64,000 nt of DNA. Source: Clostridium novyi NT. GTDB lineage: Bacteria; Bacillota; Clostridia; Clostridiales; Clostridiaceae. The notes beneath the pieces were generated by a model, which ran no database searches, was not told the origin of the DNA, and saw only the letters and a list, made by a program, of their open reading frames with translations. The stretch covers positions 248,001 through 312,000 of the forward strand of contig NC_008593.1 in assembly GCF_000014125.1 (NCBI RefSeq), written 5' to 3'. Positions 18,415 to 26,740 of the stretch are shown here, piece by piece (position 1 is the first letter of the stretch; each line of letters opens with the position of its first letter). The translations under genes were made by a program, and so were the position numbers.

Positions 18415-19260
18415 ATGGATTTTGTAAACATGATAACTAATACTGTGGAAAATATAAGTGTATTTTCGGTATTAGATATTATTGTGGTATCATATATTTT
18501 TTATAAATTTTATATGCTTATGAATGAAACACGTGCTGAACAATTACTAAAGGGAATTTTATTCATTATTTTACTGATTCCAATAAGTAGTTTGCTTCAC
18601 CTTACTACGTTAAATTGGATTCTTAACAAAACTCTTACTATAGGGGTATTATCCCTTATTATTATTTTTCAGCCTGAAATTAGAAAAGCCTTAGAACACA
18701 TAGGAAGAAGTGCTTTTACAGATAAGCATATTTTAGAAAATGAAGAAAAGATGGATGAGGTTGTAACACAAATAGTAAATGCTGTAGAAAACTTATCTAA
18801 ATCAAGAACAGGTGCACTTATTGTATTTGAACAAACAACAGGACTTGGTGATGTTATAAGTACAGGGACTAAACTTGATTCAGTTGTTTCAGCGGCATTA
18901 CTTGAAAATATATTTGTTGTTAACACACCGCTGCATGATGGAGCTTCTATTATAAGAAATGATAGAATAGCAGCAGCAGGGTGTTTTTTGCCTTTAACCA
19001 ATAATACTGAAATAAATAAACAGCTAGGAACAAGACACAGAGCTGCCATTGGAATTTCGGAGGTTTCAGATGCGCTAGTTATAATAGTTTCAGAAGAAAC
19101 AGGGGTTATATCCCTTGCTGTTAATGGAAATTTAACAAGGTATTATACAAAAGAGAGATTAAAAGATATTCTAATAAAGATCATTACATATAGACAGACT
19201 AAAAAGGTAACTTATAGAGAGAAGGTGAAGTCATGGATAAAAAAAGCCAGCAACAAATAA
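18415..19260 (+). CDS. cdaA: Diadenylate cyclase CdaA
   Basis: The protein has 281 residues from ATG 18415; GAGGTGA at 18403-18409 favours it over GTG 18406. Three membrane helices (about 20-90) precede the DAC domain, which has the catalytic motifs DGA (175-177, in PLHDGASII) and RHR (207-209, in GTRHRAAIG). It makes c-di-AMP from ATP at the membrane. The second messenger controls potassium and osmolyte balance and wall homeostasis. It overlaps cdaR by 28 bases and heads the conserved cdaA-cdaR-glmM unit. Confidence 0.95.
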   Translation: MDFVNMITNTVENISVFSVLDIIVVSYIFYKFYMLMNETRAEQLLKGILFIILLIPISSLLHLTTLNWILNKTLTIGVLSLIIIFQPEIRKALEHIGRSAFTDKHILENEEKMDEVVTQIVNAVENLSKSRTGALIVFEQTTGLGDVISTGTKLDSVVSAALLENIFVVNTPLHDGASIIRNDRIAAAGCFLPLTNNTEINKQLGTRHRAAIGISEVSDALVIIVSEETGVISLAVNGNLTRYYTKERLKDILIKIITYRQTKKVTYREKVKSWIKKASNK

Positions 19261-20522
19261 TAATAAAGATTTGTTGTGTTATTGCAGCTTTTATATTATG
19301 GCTATACACTTCCAATGATGGAAATACAATAAGGACTAATAAGATTTCAAGCATACCAATAGAAATCATTAATTCCGATTCTTTAAAACAATCAGGATTT
19401 GTACTTTCTCCAAATCAAGATTTCACCACATCTTTAAAGATAACAGGTAAATCTACGGATATTTATGGAGTAAAGGCTGAAAATTTTAAGTTACAAGTGG
19501 ATTTAAGTGTATATGCATTAAAAAGAGGGGAAAATAAAGTTCCAATAACCATAGTTAATAAACCGAATAACGTTAATATAATAAATGACAATAGTATGTG
19601 GATGACAATTAAAGTAGATAATTATAAAGAAAAAAGTGTGCCTATAGAAGTTGAGGTAAGGGGAAAAAGTGAAAATGAACTAGGTGGAAATAAACCCATA
19701 TTAAAAACTGATAAGGCAGTAATTAGTGGTGCTGAGGAATATGTAAATTCTGTTGTGAAAGCAAAAGGAATTATAGAATTTAGAAATTCTGAGGAAGATG
19801 TAACAAAATCAGTAGAACTTAAAGCTGTAGATAAGGATAATAGAGAAGTTAGTGAGGTTAATATAAATCCTAAAAATGTTACTGTACTAGTTCCTTTTAA
19901 AAAGACTAAAGAAGTAGGAGTAAATATAAAGACAACTGGAACATTAGGAAAGGATTATACTCTAAAGGGATTGAAACTTTTAAAGGGTAAAGTAAGTATA
20001 ACAGGAGAGCCTGGGGTATTGTCAAAGATTAATAAATTAGATACAGAACCTATAGATTTAGGAAACATAAAAACAGAAAATTCTAATGTAAAGGTTAAGC
20101 TTATAATTCCAGAAGGAATAAAGTTAGCTGATAATGGTGATGTTGTAGATGTTGAAGTTGTTTTAGATAAAATGGATAAACAAAATGTAACAGCTACTTT
20201 AGAAACTAGAAATCTTGGAAGTGGACTTACAGCTCAACTAGAGAGAAATACAATTTCCTTAGTTGTATCTGGAGGACGAAATACCATAAATGAAATTACA
20301 GCAAAAGGATTAAAATGTTATGTTGATTTAAGAGGGCTTGGGAAAGGTGATCATACAGTTCCAATAAATGTTGATAGTCCTAAAGGAATTTCAATAGTAT
20401 CTCAAAATTATAAGCGTATTAAAGTAACAATTTCTGATAATAAAAATGGTATTGAGGAAACAACAAATACTGATGGAGATGTTAAACCAACTAATTCAAC
20501 TAACGTAAGGAAACACAGATAA
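19233..20522 (+). CDS. cdaR: CdaA regulator CdaR (YbbR-domain protein)
   Basis: This 429-residue protein has one N-terminal membrane helix (about 9-24, IKICCVIAAFILWLY). Four extracytoplasmic YbbR-type beta repeats follow across about 30-410. Segments such as VPIEVEVRGKSENELGG, KEVGVNIKTTGTLGKDYTLKG and NVTATLETRNLGSGL mark repeats. CdaR binds CdaA and tunes c-di-AMP output. Translational coupling to cdaA is shown by the 28-base overlap. The last 25 residues are polar and disordered. Confidence 0.9.
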   Translation: MDKKSQQQIIIKICCVIAAFILWLYTSNDGNTIRTNKISSIPIEIINSDSLKQSGFVLSPNQDFTTSLKITGKSTDIYGVKAENFKLQVDLSVYALKRGENKVPITIVNKPNNVNIINDNSMWMTIKVDNYKEKSVPIEVEVRGKSENELGGNKPILKTDKAVISGAEEYVNSVVKAKGIIEFRNSEEDVTKSVELKAVDKDNREVSEVNINPKNVTVLVPFKKTKEVGVNIKTTGTLGKDYTLKGLKLLKGKVSITGEPGVLSKINKLDTEPIDLGNIKTENSNVKVKLIIPEGIKLADNGDVVDVEVVLDKMDKQNVTATLETRNLGSGLTAQLERNTISLVVSGGRNTINEITAKGLKCYVDLRGLGKGDHTVPINVDSPKGISIVSQNYKRIKVTISDNKNGIEETTNTDGDVKPTNSTNVRKHR

Positions 20523-20541
20523 AAAATATCGGAGGATAAGT

Positions 20542-22140
20542 ATGTCAATAAGAGTAAACAATTTAGTTTTGGATATAGATGAAAATCATGATGCTTTATA
20601 TAAGAAAGTTGCTAAAAAATTAAAAATAGATAAAGCTCATATAAAAAGTCTGAAGATAATAAAAGAGTCTATAGATGCTAGAAAAAAGAACACTATAAGA
20701 TTTACTTATAGTGTTGAAGTTAAGTGTGATAATGAATCAAAGGTAGTAAGCAGAGCAAAAACTAATGATGCAAAGTTAGAAAAAGAAGAAATTAAAGAAA
20801 GTATAGTTTATGGAAATAAAAAATTAAATCACAGACCTATTGTAGTTGGAATGGGTCCTGCAGGAATGTTTGCAGCATTACGCTTAGCTCAAAATGGATA
20901 TAGACCAATAGTCATTGAAAGAGGAGAAAATGTAGAAGATAGAACAAAATCTGTAGAAGAGTTTTGGAAATCTGGAAAGCTTAATTTAAACTCAAATGTT
21001 CAATTTGGGGAAGGAGGAGCTGGAACTTTTTCTGATGGAAAACTTACTACTAGAATTAAAGATAAAAGATGTGATTTTGTATTAAGAGAATTTGTAAATG
21101 CAGGAGCACCAGAAGAAATCACTTATATGGGTAAACCTCATATAGGAACAGATATATTAAAAGATGTGGTTAAAAATATAAGAGAAGAAATAATAAGATT
21201 AGGCGGAGAAGTAAGATTTAATAGCAAACTTGAAGATATAAAAATAAAAGATAATAAAATTGTATCCGTTGTAGTAAATGGAGAAGAAATTCCATGTGAA
21301 GTAATGATACTTGCCCTTGGACATAGTGCAAGAGACACCTATGAAATGTTATTTAATAGAGGGGTGTTTATGTCTCCAAAAGCTTTTGCAATAGGAGTTA
21401 GAATAGAACATTCTCAAAACTTTATAAATGAAAATCAATATGGAAAATTTAAAGATCATCCAAGACTTAAAGCGGCGGATTATAGACTTGCATATACAAG
21501 TCCAAATACAAAAAGAGCAGTATATAGTTTTTGTATGTGTCCAGGTGGAGAAGTTGTAGGAGCAGCATCAGAAGATGGCAGACTTGTTACTAATGGAATG
21601 AGTTATTATAGTAGAGATAAGGAAAATGCAAATGCAGCACTTGTAGTAACAGTTGGAGAAAATGATTTTATTGGAGATACGCCACTTAAAGGAATGGAAT
21701 TTCAAAGACATTATGAAAGTTTAGCATATAAATTAGGCGGAGGAAATTATGTAGCCCCTGTTCAATTAGTTGGTGACTTTCTAAAGAATAAAGTTTCAAC
21801 AAAACTAGGTTCTATTAAACCAACATATAGACCGGGATATGAATTTAGAGATCTTAGAGAGTGTCTTCCAAAGGGTGTTATAGATACCCTAAAGGATGGA
21901 CTTGTACAGTTTGATAAAAAAATTCATGGATTTGCAACAGATGATGCTGTAATGACTGGAATAGAAACAAGAACCTCAGCTCCAGTTAAGATAGAAAGAA
22001 ATGAAGTCTTAGAGAGTATATCAGTAAAAGGTTTATATCCTTCAGGAGAAGGAGCTGGGTTTGCTGGTGGAATAATATCAGCTGCCGTAGATGGATTAAA
22101 GTCAGCAGAGAGTATAATAAATGAATACTCACCACTATAA
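20542..22140 (+). CDS. FAD-dependent oxidoreductase of COG2509 type
   Basis: The protein has 532 residues. An N-terminal ferredoxin-like region (about 1-85) is followed by an FAD site (GMGPAGMFAALRLAQNGY, about 107-124), VQFGEGGAGTFSDGKLTTR and a C-terminal GEGAGFAGGIISAAVDG that closes the flavin site. The family is widespread, uncharacterised and often beside glmM in clostridia. It follows cdaR by 19 bases and precedes a terminator. The substrate is unknown. Its conserved position suggests a link to envelope precursor metabolism, which is only inference. Confidence 0.82.
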   Translation: MSIRVNNLVLDIDENHDALYKKVAKKLKIDKAHIKSLKIIKESIDARKKNTIRFTYSVEVKCDNESKVVSRAKTNDAKLEKEEIKESIVYGNKKLNHRPIVVGMGPAGMFAALRLAQNGYRPIVIERGENVEDRTKSVEEFWKSGKLNLNSNVQFGEGGAGTFSDGKLTTRIKDKRCDFVLREFVNAGAPEEITYMGKPHIGTDILKDVVKNIREEIIRLGGEVRFNSKLEDIKIKDNKIVSVVVNGEEIPCEVMILALGHSARDTYEMLFNRGVFMSPKAFAIGVRIEHSQNFINENQYGKFKDHPRLKAADYRLAYTSPNTKRAVYSFCMCPGGEVVGAASEDGRLVTNGMSYYSRDKENANAALVVTVGENDFIGDTPLKGMEFQRHYESLAYKLGGGNYVAPVQLVGDFLKNKVSTKLGSIKPTYRPGYEFRDLRECLPKGVIDTLKDGLVQFDKKIHGFATDDAVMTGIETRTSAPVKIERNEVLESISVKGLYPSGEGAGFAGGIISAAVDGLKSAESIINEYSPL

Positions 22141-22151
22141 AAGCAATATTT

Positions 22152-22180
22152 AAAATGGGGCAAATTGCCTCATTTTTTTT
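22152..22180 (+). terminator. Intrinsic terminator before glmM
   Basis: AAAATGGGGCA (22152-22162) pairs with TGCCTCATTTT (22166-22176) and is followed by a T run. Confidence 0.82.
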
Positions 22181-22303
22181 ATTTAACTCTTATATAATAC
22201 GGTTTTGTAACTAAATCATAGTTGTTATATTGTAAAATATGTAATATAATTATGTGGAATATGTGTAAGAGGAATAAAAACAGATAAAGAGAGGTACAAA
22301 TAT

Positions 22304-23653
22304 ATGGGTAGATTATTTGGAACAGACGGAGTTAGAGGAGTTGCAAATACTGAATTAACAGCAGATCTTGCATTTAAATTAGGCAGAGCAGGAGCTTTCG
22401 TCTTAACAGAAGGAACTCATAAGCCAAAAATATTAGTAGGAATGGATACAAGAATATCAGGAGACATGCTAGAGGCGGCTTTAGTAGCTGGTATCTTATC
22501 AGTTGGTGCTGAAGCAATATGTGTAGGAGTTGTACCAACACCTGCAATAGCTTACTTAACAAGAAAATATAAAGCTGATGCTGGAGTTGTAATTTCTGCT
22601 TCTCATAATCCTGTAGAATATAATGGAATTAAGTTCTTTAACAAAAATGGATATAAATTAAAAGATGAATTAGAAGATAGAATTCAAAGCATAATAGAAA
22701 ACAATTTTGAAGGAGTTCCATCACCAACAGGTGAAAACTTAGGAAGAAAAATTACATGTGAATCAGCAATTGATGATTATGTAGAATTTGCCAAATCTAC
22801 AATAGATGTAGACTTAAAAGGATTAAAAATAGCTCTTGACTGTGCTAATGGTGCATCTTACAAAACATCAGTTGAAACATTTAGAGAACTTGGAGCTGAA
22901 GTTGTTGTAATAAACAATGACCCAGATGGAGTAAATATAAATAAAAACTGTGGATCAACTCATCCAGAAGAATTAATGGATTATGTTGTTAAACAAGGTT
23001 GTGACTTAGGTCTTGCTTTTGATGGTGATGCTGACAGATGTCTTGCTGTAGATGAAAAAGGAAATCTTATAGATGGAGATTTCATAATGACTATTTGCGG
23101 TAAACATTTAAAGGATCAAGGAAAACTAAAAGATAACATGGTAGTTGTAACTGTAATGAGTAACCTTGGTTTAAGCTTAGCATTTGATAAAGAAAATATA
23201 TCTACTATAAAAACTAAAGTTGGAGATAGATATGTTCTTGAAGAAATGGTTAAAGATGGTTACAAATTAGGTGGAGAACAATCAGGTCATATTATTTTCT
23301 TAGACTATAATACAACTGGAGATGGACTTGTTACAGGTCTTCAAATTGCATCAATAGTTAAAGAAACTGGTAAAACATTATCAGAACTTGCATCAATTAT
23401 GACAAAACTTCCACAAGTTTTAGTTAATGCTAAAGTACCTAACAACATGAAAGATATACATGAAAAAGACGCAGAAATAGCTGAAGAAATAAAGAAAATA
23501 GAAGAAAAATTAAATGGTTGCGGAAGAGTTTTAATAAGACCTTCAGGTACTGAACCATTAGTTAGAGTTATGCTAGAGGGAGAAAATCAAGAAGAACTTG
23601 ATAAAATAGCACATGCTCTTGCAAAAATGATAGAAGAAAAAGCAAATGCGTAA
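22304..23653 (+). CDS. glmM: Phosphoglucosamine mutase
   Basis: The protein has 449 residues, the usual length. It has the N-terminal signature [15 protein letters not shown], active phosphoserine Ser100 in SASHNP, the metal-binding loop DGDADR and the C-terminal phosphate loop [11 protein letters not shown]. It converts glucosamine-6-phosphate to glucosamine-1-phosphate for UDP-GlcNAc and peptidoglycan synthesis. In other Firmicutes GlmM also binds and restrains CdaA. The gene lies behind its own terminator-separated leader after the cda genes, and glmS follows. Confidence 0.97.
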   Translation: MGRLFGTDGVRGVANTELTADLAFKLGRAGAFVLTEGTHKPKILVGMDTRISGDMLEAALVAGILSVGAEAICVGVVPTPAIAYLTRKYKADAGVVISASHNPVEYNGIKFFNKNGYKLKDELEDRIQSIIENNFEGVPSPTGENLGRKITCESAIDDYVEFAKSTIDVDLKGLKIALDCANGASYKTSVETFRELGAEVVVINNDPDGVNINKNCGSTHPEELMDYVVKQGCDLGLAFDGDADRCLAVDEKGNLIDGDFIMTICGKHLKDQGKLKDNMVVVTVMSNLGLSLAFDKENISTIKTKVGDRYVLEEMVKDGYKLGGEQSGHIIFLDYNTTGDGLVTGLQIASIVKETGKTLSELASIMTKLPQVLVNAKVPNNMKDIHEKDAEIAEEIKKIEEKLNGCGRVLIRPSGTEPLVRVMLEGENQEELDKIAHALAKMIEEKANA

Positions 23654-23666
23654 CTAGATATAATTG

Positions 23667-23699
23667 AAGAGTATTCCATTTTTGGAAATACTCTTTTTT
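23667..23699 (+). terminator. Intrinsic terminator after glmM
   Basis: AAGAGTATTCCA (23667-23678) pairs with TGGAAATACTCTT (23683-23695, one bulge), then T-rich sequence. Confidence 0.85.
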
Positions 23700-23846
23700 A
23701 TTAGTGAAAAAATAGTATCATTGAAACATAATTAAGTGTATTGACGTATAATATAATGTCAAATATAATGTATAGGTGTGATTAACACAATCCAAAGGAA
23801 TTAAGGGAAAAATCATAAAAGATAAGCATAAAGAAATAATATTAAA

Positions 23847-24121
23847 GCGCCAGAACTTAAGTTGAGTAAATGAGGGAATAAAGGAAACTCAAACTAGACG
23901 TTTGAGTAAGTTCGACTAACTAAATCATAGATTTAAGAAGTTAAGGAAACTCAAACTAAATGTTTGAGTAAGTTCGCCTTAACCAAATCGTAGATTTGGA
24001 GGCTCACTTAAGTTGACGAGGATGGGGAGTATCGAGAATTCGGCGGATGTCCCACGGTATTTATGTACTACCGATAACAGTTAGCAAATCTAAAAAGCGA
24101 TTTTTAGCACAAATCTAACTA
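23847..24121 (+). ncRNA. glmS glucosamine-6-phosphate activated ribozyme
   Basis: This is a self-cleaving riboswitch in the glmS leader. The conserved 5' core GCGCCAGAACTTAAGT begins at 23847, so cleavage is expected between 23846 and 23847. The 3' core includes TTGACGAGGATGGGGAG and TCGGCGGATGTCCCACGG (24013 to about 24057), matching the pseudoknotted P2-P3 region. The distal hairpin AGTTAG...CTAACT (about 24080-24120) fits P4/P4a. When glucosamine-6-phosphate binds, the mRNA is cut and degraded. The stretch between the 5' and 3' cores is unusually long and repeated. Confidence 0.92.
23881..24004 (+). repeat. Two-copy tandem repeat inside the glmS ribozyme
   Basis: The copies at 23881-23942 and 23943-24004 are each 62 bases. 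They begin AAGGAAACTCAAACTA and share GTTTGAGTAAGTTCG and TAGATTT. Each forms an ACTCAAAC/GTTTGAGT hairpin. The repeat occupies the peripheral region between the ribozyme 5' and 3' cores. Confidence 0.8.
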
Positions 24122-24183
24122 GGTACATGATGGTTATTTAGTCCCTTAATGACAATAAATTTTATAAAAAGGGAGAATTGAAT

Positions 24184-26010
24184 ATGTGTGGAATAGTTGG
24201 TTATTTAGGTAACAAAAATGCAGCAGAAGTTTTGGTAGAAGGATTATCAAAGCTTGAGTACAGAGGATACGATTCAGCAGGAGTTGCAGTTCTTGAAGGC
24301 AATGAAATAGTTGTTAACAAACGTAAAGGAAGACTTGCAAATCTTGAAGCTGTACTTGAAGAAAATAAATTAACAGGACACATTGGAATAGGTCATACAA
24401 GATGGGCAACTCACGGAGCTCCATCTGATGTAAACTCACATCCTCATACAAATGAAAAAGGAACAATAGCAGTTGTTCATAACGGAATTATTGAAAACTA
24501 TATACTTTTAAGAGATTGGTTAACTTCAGAAGGATATAAATTCAAATCAGAAACTGATACAGAAGTTATCCCTCACTTAGTTGACTACTACTACGAAGGA
24601 AACTTAGTAGAAGCTGTTATGAAAGCAGTTAAAAAGATGGAAGGTAGCTATGCAATCGGAGTAATATGCAAAGATGAACCTAACAAATTAGTAGCAGTAA
24701 GAAAAGACAGCCCATTAATAGTTGGTGTAGGGGAAGGAGAAAGCTTTATAGCATCAGATATCCCAGCTGTTTTAAACCATACAAGAGAAGTATACTTACT
24801 TGAAGATAATGAATTTGTTCTTATAGAAGATGGAAAGATTACAATATTTGATGAAAACAAAAATGAAGTTAAAAAAGATATTTTCCACGTAACTTGGAAT
24901 GCAGACGCAGCTGAAAAAGGTGGATATGATCACTTCATGTTAAAAGAAATTCACGAACAACCAAAAGCTATAAAAGATACTTTAACTTCAAGAATAGTTA
25001 AAGGAGAAAAAGTTAACTTAGATAGCATTAACATAACAAAAGAACAAATCAAAAACATAGACAAAATTTATATAGTAGCATGTGGAACTGCTTATCATGC
25101 AGGGGTAGTAGGTAAAACTGCAATAGAAAAACTTGCAAAAATACCAGTAGAAGTAGAAGTAGCATCAGAATTCAGATATAGAGAACCACTTATAACTGAA
25201 AGAACATTAATGATAGTTATAAGCCAATCTGGAGAAACAGCAGACACATTAGCAGCATTAAGACTTGCTAAAGCTCAAAATGCAAGAGTTATCGCAGTTA
25301 CAAACGTAGTTGGAAGCTCAGTTGCAAGAGAAGCTGATGATGTATTATATACATGGGCAGGACCTGAAATTGCAGTTGCATCAACAAAAGCATATGTAAC
25401 TCAACTTGTTGCAATGTATATAATAGCTTTATACTTTGCTGAAAACAAAGAAAGTGTAAGAAGCACAGAAATAGAAAAAATCAAATCAGAGCTTTTAAAT
25501 CTTTCAGAAAAAGCTGCTGAAGTTTTAAATGATAAAGAAAAAATAAAAGAATTTGCAAAAGAAGTATTTGAAGATAAAGATATGTATTTCTTAGGAAGAG
25601 GACTTGACTATGCAGTAGCAATGGAAGGGTCATTAAAACTTAAAGAAATATCATACATCCACTCTGAGGCTTACGCTGCTGGAGAATTAAAGCATGGACC
25701 TATAGCATTAATAGAAGAAGGAACAACAGTAATAGGTCTTGCAACTCAAGAATATTTATTTGAAAAAATGCTAAGTAACATAAAAGAAGTAAAAACAAGA
25801 GGGGCTAAAGTTATAGCAATAGCTATGGAAGGACATGACATAATCGAAAAGACAGTTGATTCAGCTATCTATATTCCAAGAGTTATGCCAATCGTAGCAC
25901 CAATACTTTCAGTAATACCACTACAACTTTTATCTTACTATGTATCAATAGAAAAAGGTTGTGACGTTGATAAACCAAGAAACCTTGCAAAATCAGTAAC
26001 TGTTGAGTAA
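24184..26010 (+). CDS. glmS: Glutamine-fructose-6-phosphate aminotransferase (isomerizing)
   Basis: The protein has 608 residues from ATG 24184; GGGAG at 24171-24175 supports this start over TTG 24178. Cys2 is the glutaminase nucleophile (MCGIVGYLG). HTRWATHG and HNGIIENY complete the glutamine site. Two SIS domains (about 285-600) carry SQSGETADT and the C-terminal KPRNLAKSVTVE. It makes glucosamine-6-phosphate, the first step to UDP-GlcNAc, and is controlled by the upstream ribozyme that senses its product. Confidence 0.97.
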   Translation: MCGIVGYLGNKNAAEVLVEGLSKLEYRGYDSAGVAVLEGNEIVVNKRKGRLANLEAVLEENKLTGHIGIGHTRWATHGAPSDVNSHPHTNEKGTIAVVHNGIIENYILLRDWLTSEGYKFKSETDTEVIPHLVDYYYEGNLVEAVMKAVKKMEGSYAIGVICKDEPNKLVAVRKDSPLIVGVGEGESFIASDIPAVLNHTREVYLLEDNEFVLIEDGKITIFDENKNEVKKDIFHVTWNADAAEKGGYDHFMLKEIHEQPKAIKDTLTSRIVKGEKVNLDSINITKEQIKNIDKIYIVACGTAYHAGVVGKTAIEKLAKIPVEVEVASEFRYREPLITERTLMIVISQSGETADTLAALRLAKAQNARVIAVTNVVGSSVAREADDVLYTWAGPEIAVASTKAYVTQLVAMYIIALYFAENKESVRSTEIEKIKSELLNLSEKAAEVLNDKEKIKEFAKEVFEDKDMYFLGRGLDYAVAMEGSLKLKEISYIHSEAYAAGELKHGPIALIEEGTTVIGLATQEYLFEKMLSNIKEVKTRGAKVIAIAMEGHDIIEKTVDSAIYIPRVMPIVAPILSVIPLQLLSYYVSIEKGCDVDKPRNLAKSVTVE

Positions 26011-26031
26011 TTGATAAAATCAATAAACCAT

Positions 26032-26071
26032 AAAAGGCTAGACATTTTATATGAATGTCTGGTCTTTTTTT
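26032..26071 (+). terminator. Intrinsic terminator after glmS
   Basis: AAAGGCTAGACATT (26033-26046) pairs with AATGTCTGGTCTTT (26054-26067), with G-U pairs, and a T run follows. Confidence 0.85.
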
Positions 26072-26182
26072 ATGTGCTACTATCATTAGACCTATCTATA
26101 AGGTGGAGGGCGTCAATGTTAAAAGTTTAATGAAGTCATATGTTTTATATTATTTAAATAAGGAATTAGGTGAAGTTATATA

Positions 26183-26340
26183 ATGAAACTGATAATTAGA
26201 TTTATGTTTGAAGTTTTAATATTAATATTTTTAATGTAGGTATGTTTATTACTTCAGTGTTACCATATAAGCCTAGAACGTGGTTATTTAATGGCTATAT
26301 AAGTGCTGCATATAAGATACTTAAATTATTTAAAAAATAA
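26183..26340 (+). pseudogene. Small membrane protein ORF split by a one-base frameshift
   Basis: ATG 26183, behind AGGTGA (26169-26174), opens a hydrophobic frame of 18 codons that stops at 26237. A second frame runs from about 26230 to 26340 and reads GMFITSVLPYKPRTWLFNGYIS. Adding one T to the T5 run at 26228-26232 joins them into one plausible 51-residue protein, with an N-terminal membrane helix and a basic tail KLFKK. The protein is not recognised. Real frameshift and sequencing error cannot be told apart here. Confidence 0.5.
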
Positions 26341-26740
26341 ATAATAAATAAAAAATAACTCACAAGTGTTTAATATAAAATAAGAATGTAGAGAAATGCA
26401 ACCGAAGAGTAAAAGCGTGAGTTTTAAGCCACACACCTAAAGTTAATTAGTGTGTGGCTATTTAATTTTATTAAAAATAAATAACACATAATAGTGCGTA
26501 AAAAAGATATTTATGATATACTATTTGTATAATTAGTATACTATATTGATGAAAAACATATAATATATATGTAAATTAAATCAAATAGTATACGATAAAT
26601 ATAAAAAGGATATATTATTATATTTTAGAGACTATCATTTTAAATTATTTATTAATCTAAAGAATTATTAAGAGATTTACTTCAGGATGTTAAAAATCCT
26701 GTTGGATGTGAGAATGCTATTACTGAATGGGGGATGTTGG
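26341..26740 (+). other. Intergenic region before ppdK with a hairpin and TAGTATAC motifs
   Basis: A strong hairpin AGCCACACACCTAA (26427-26440) with TTAGTGTGTGGCT (26447-26459) follows a non-coding GC-richer stretch (GCAACCGAAGAGTAAAAGCG). Further on, the palindrome TAGTATACTA (26534-26543) and related TATACTA (26517-26523) and TAGTATAC (26586-26593) may be regulator sites for ppdK. No gene is seen. Confidence 0.4.

Noticed and set aside
23881..24004. Tandem repeats as an insertion sequence or attachment site
   Set aside because: They lie inside the glmS ribozyme between its two conserved cores and encode nothing.
26341..26740. T-box or other known riboswitch before ppdK
   Set aside because: I could not find the T-box core, a specifier loop or any other riboswitch consensus. 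Only a simple hairpin is present.
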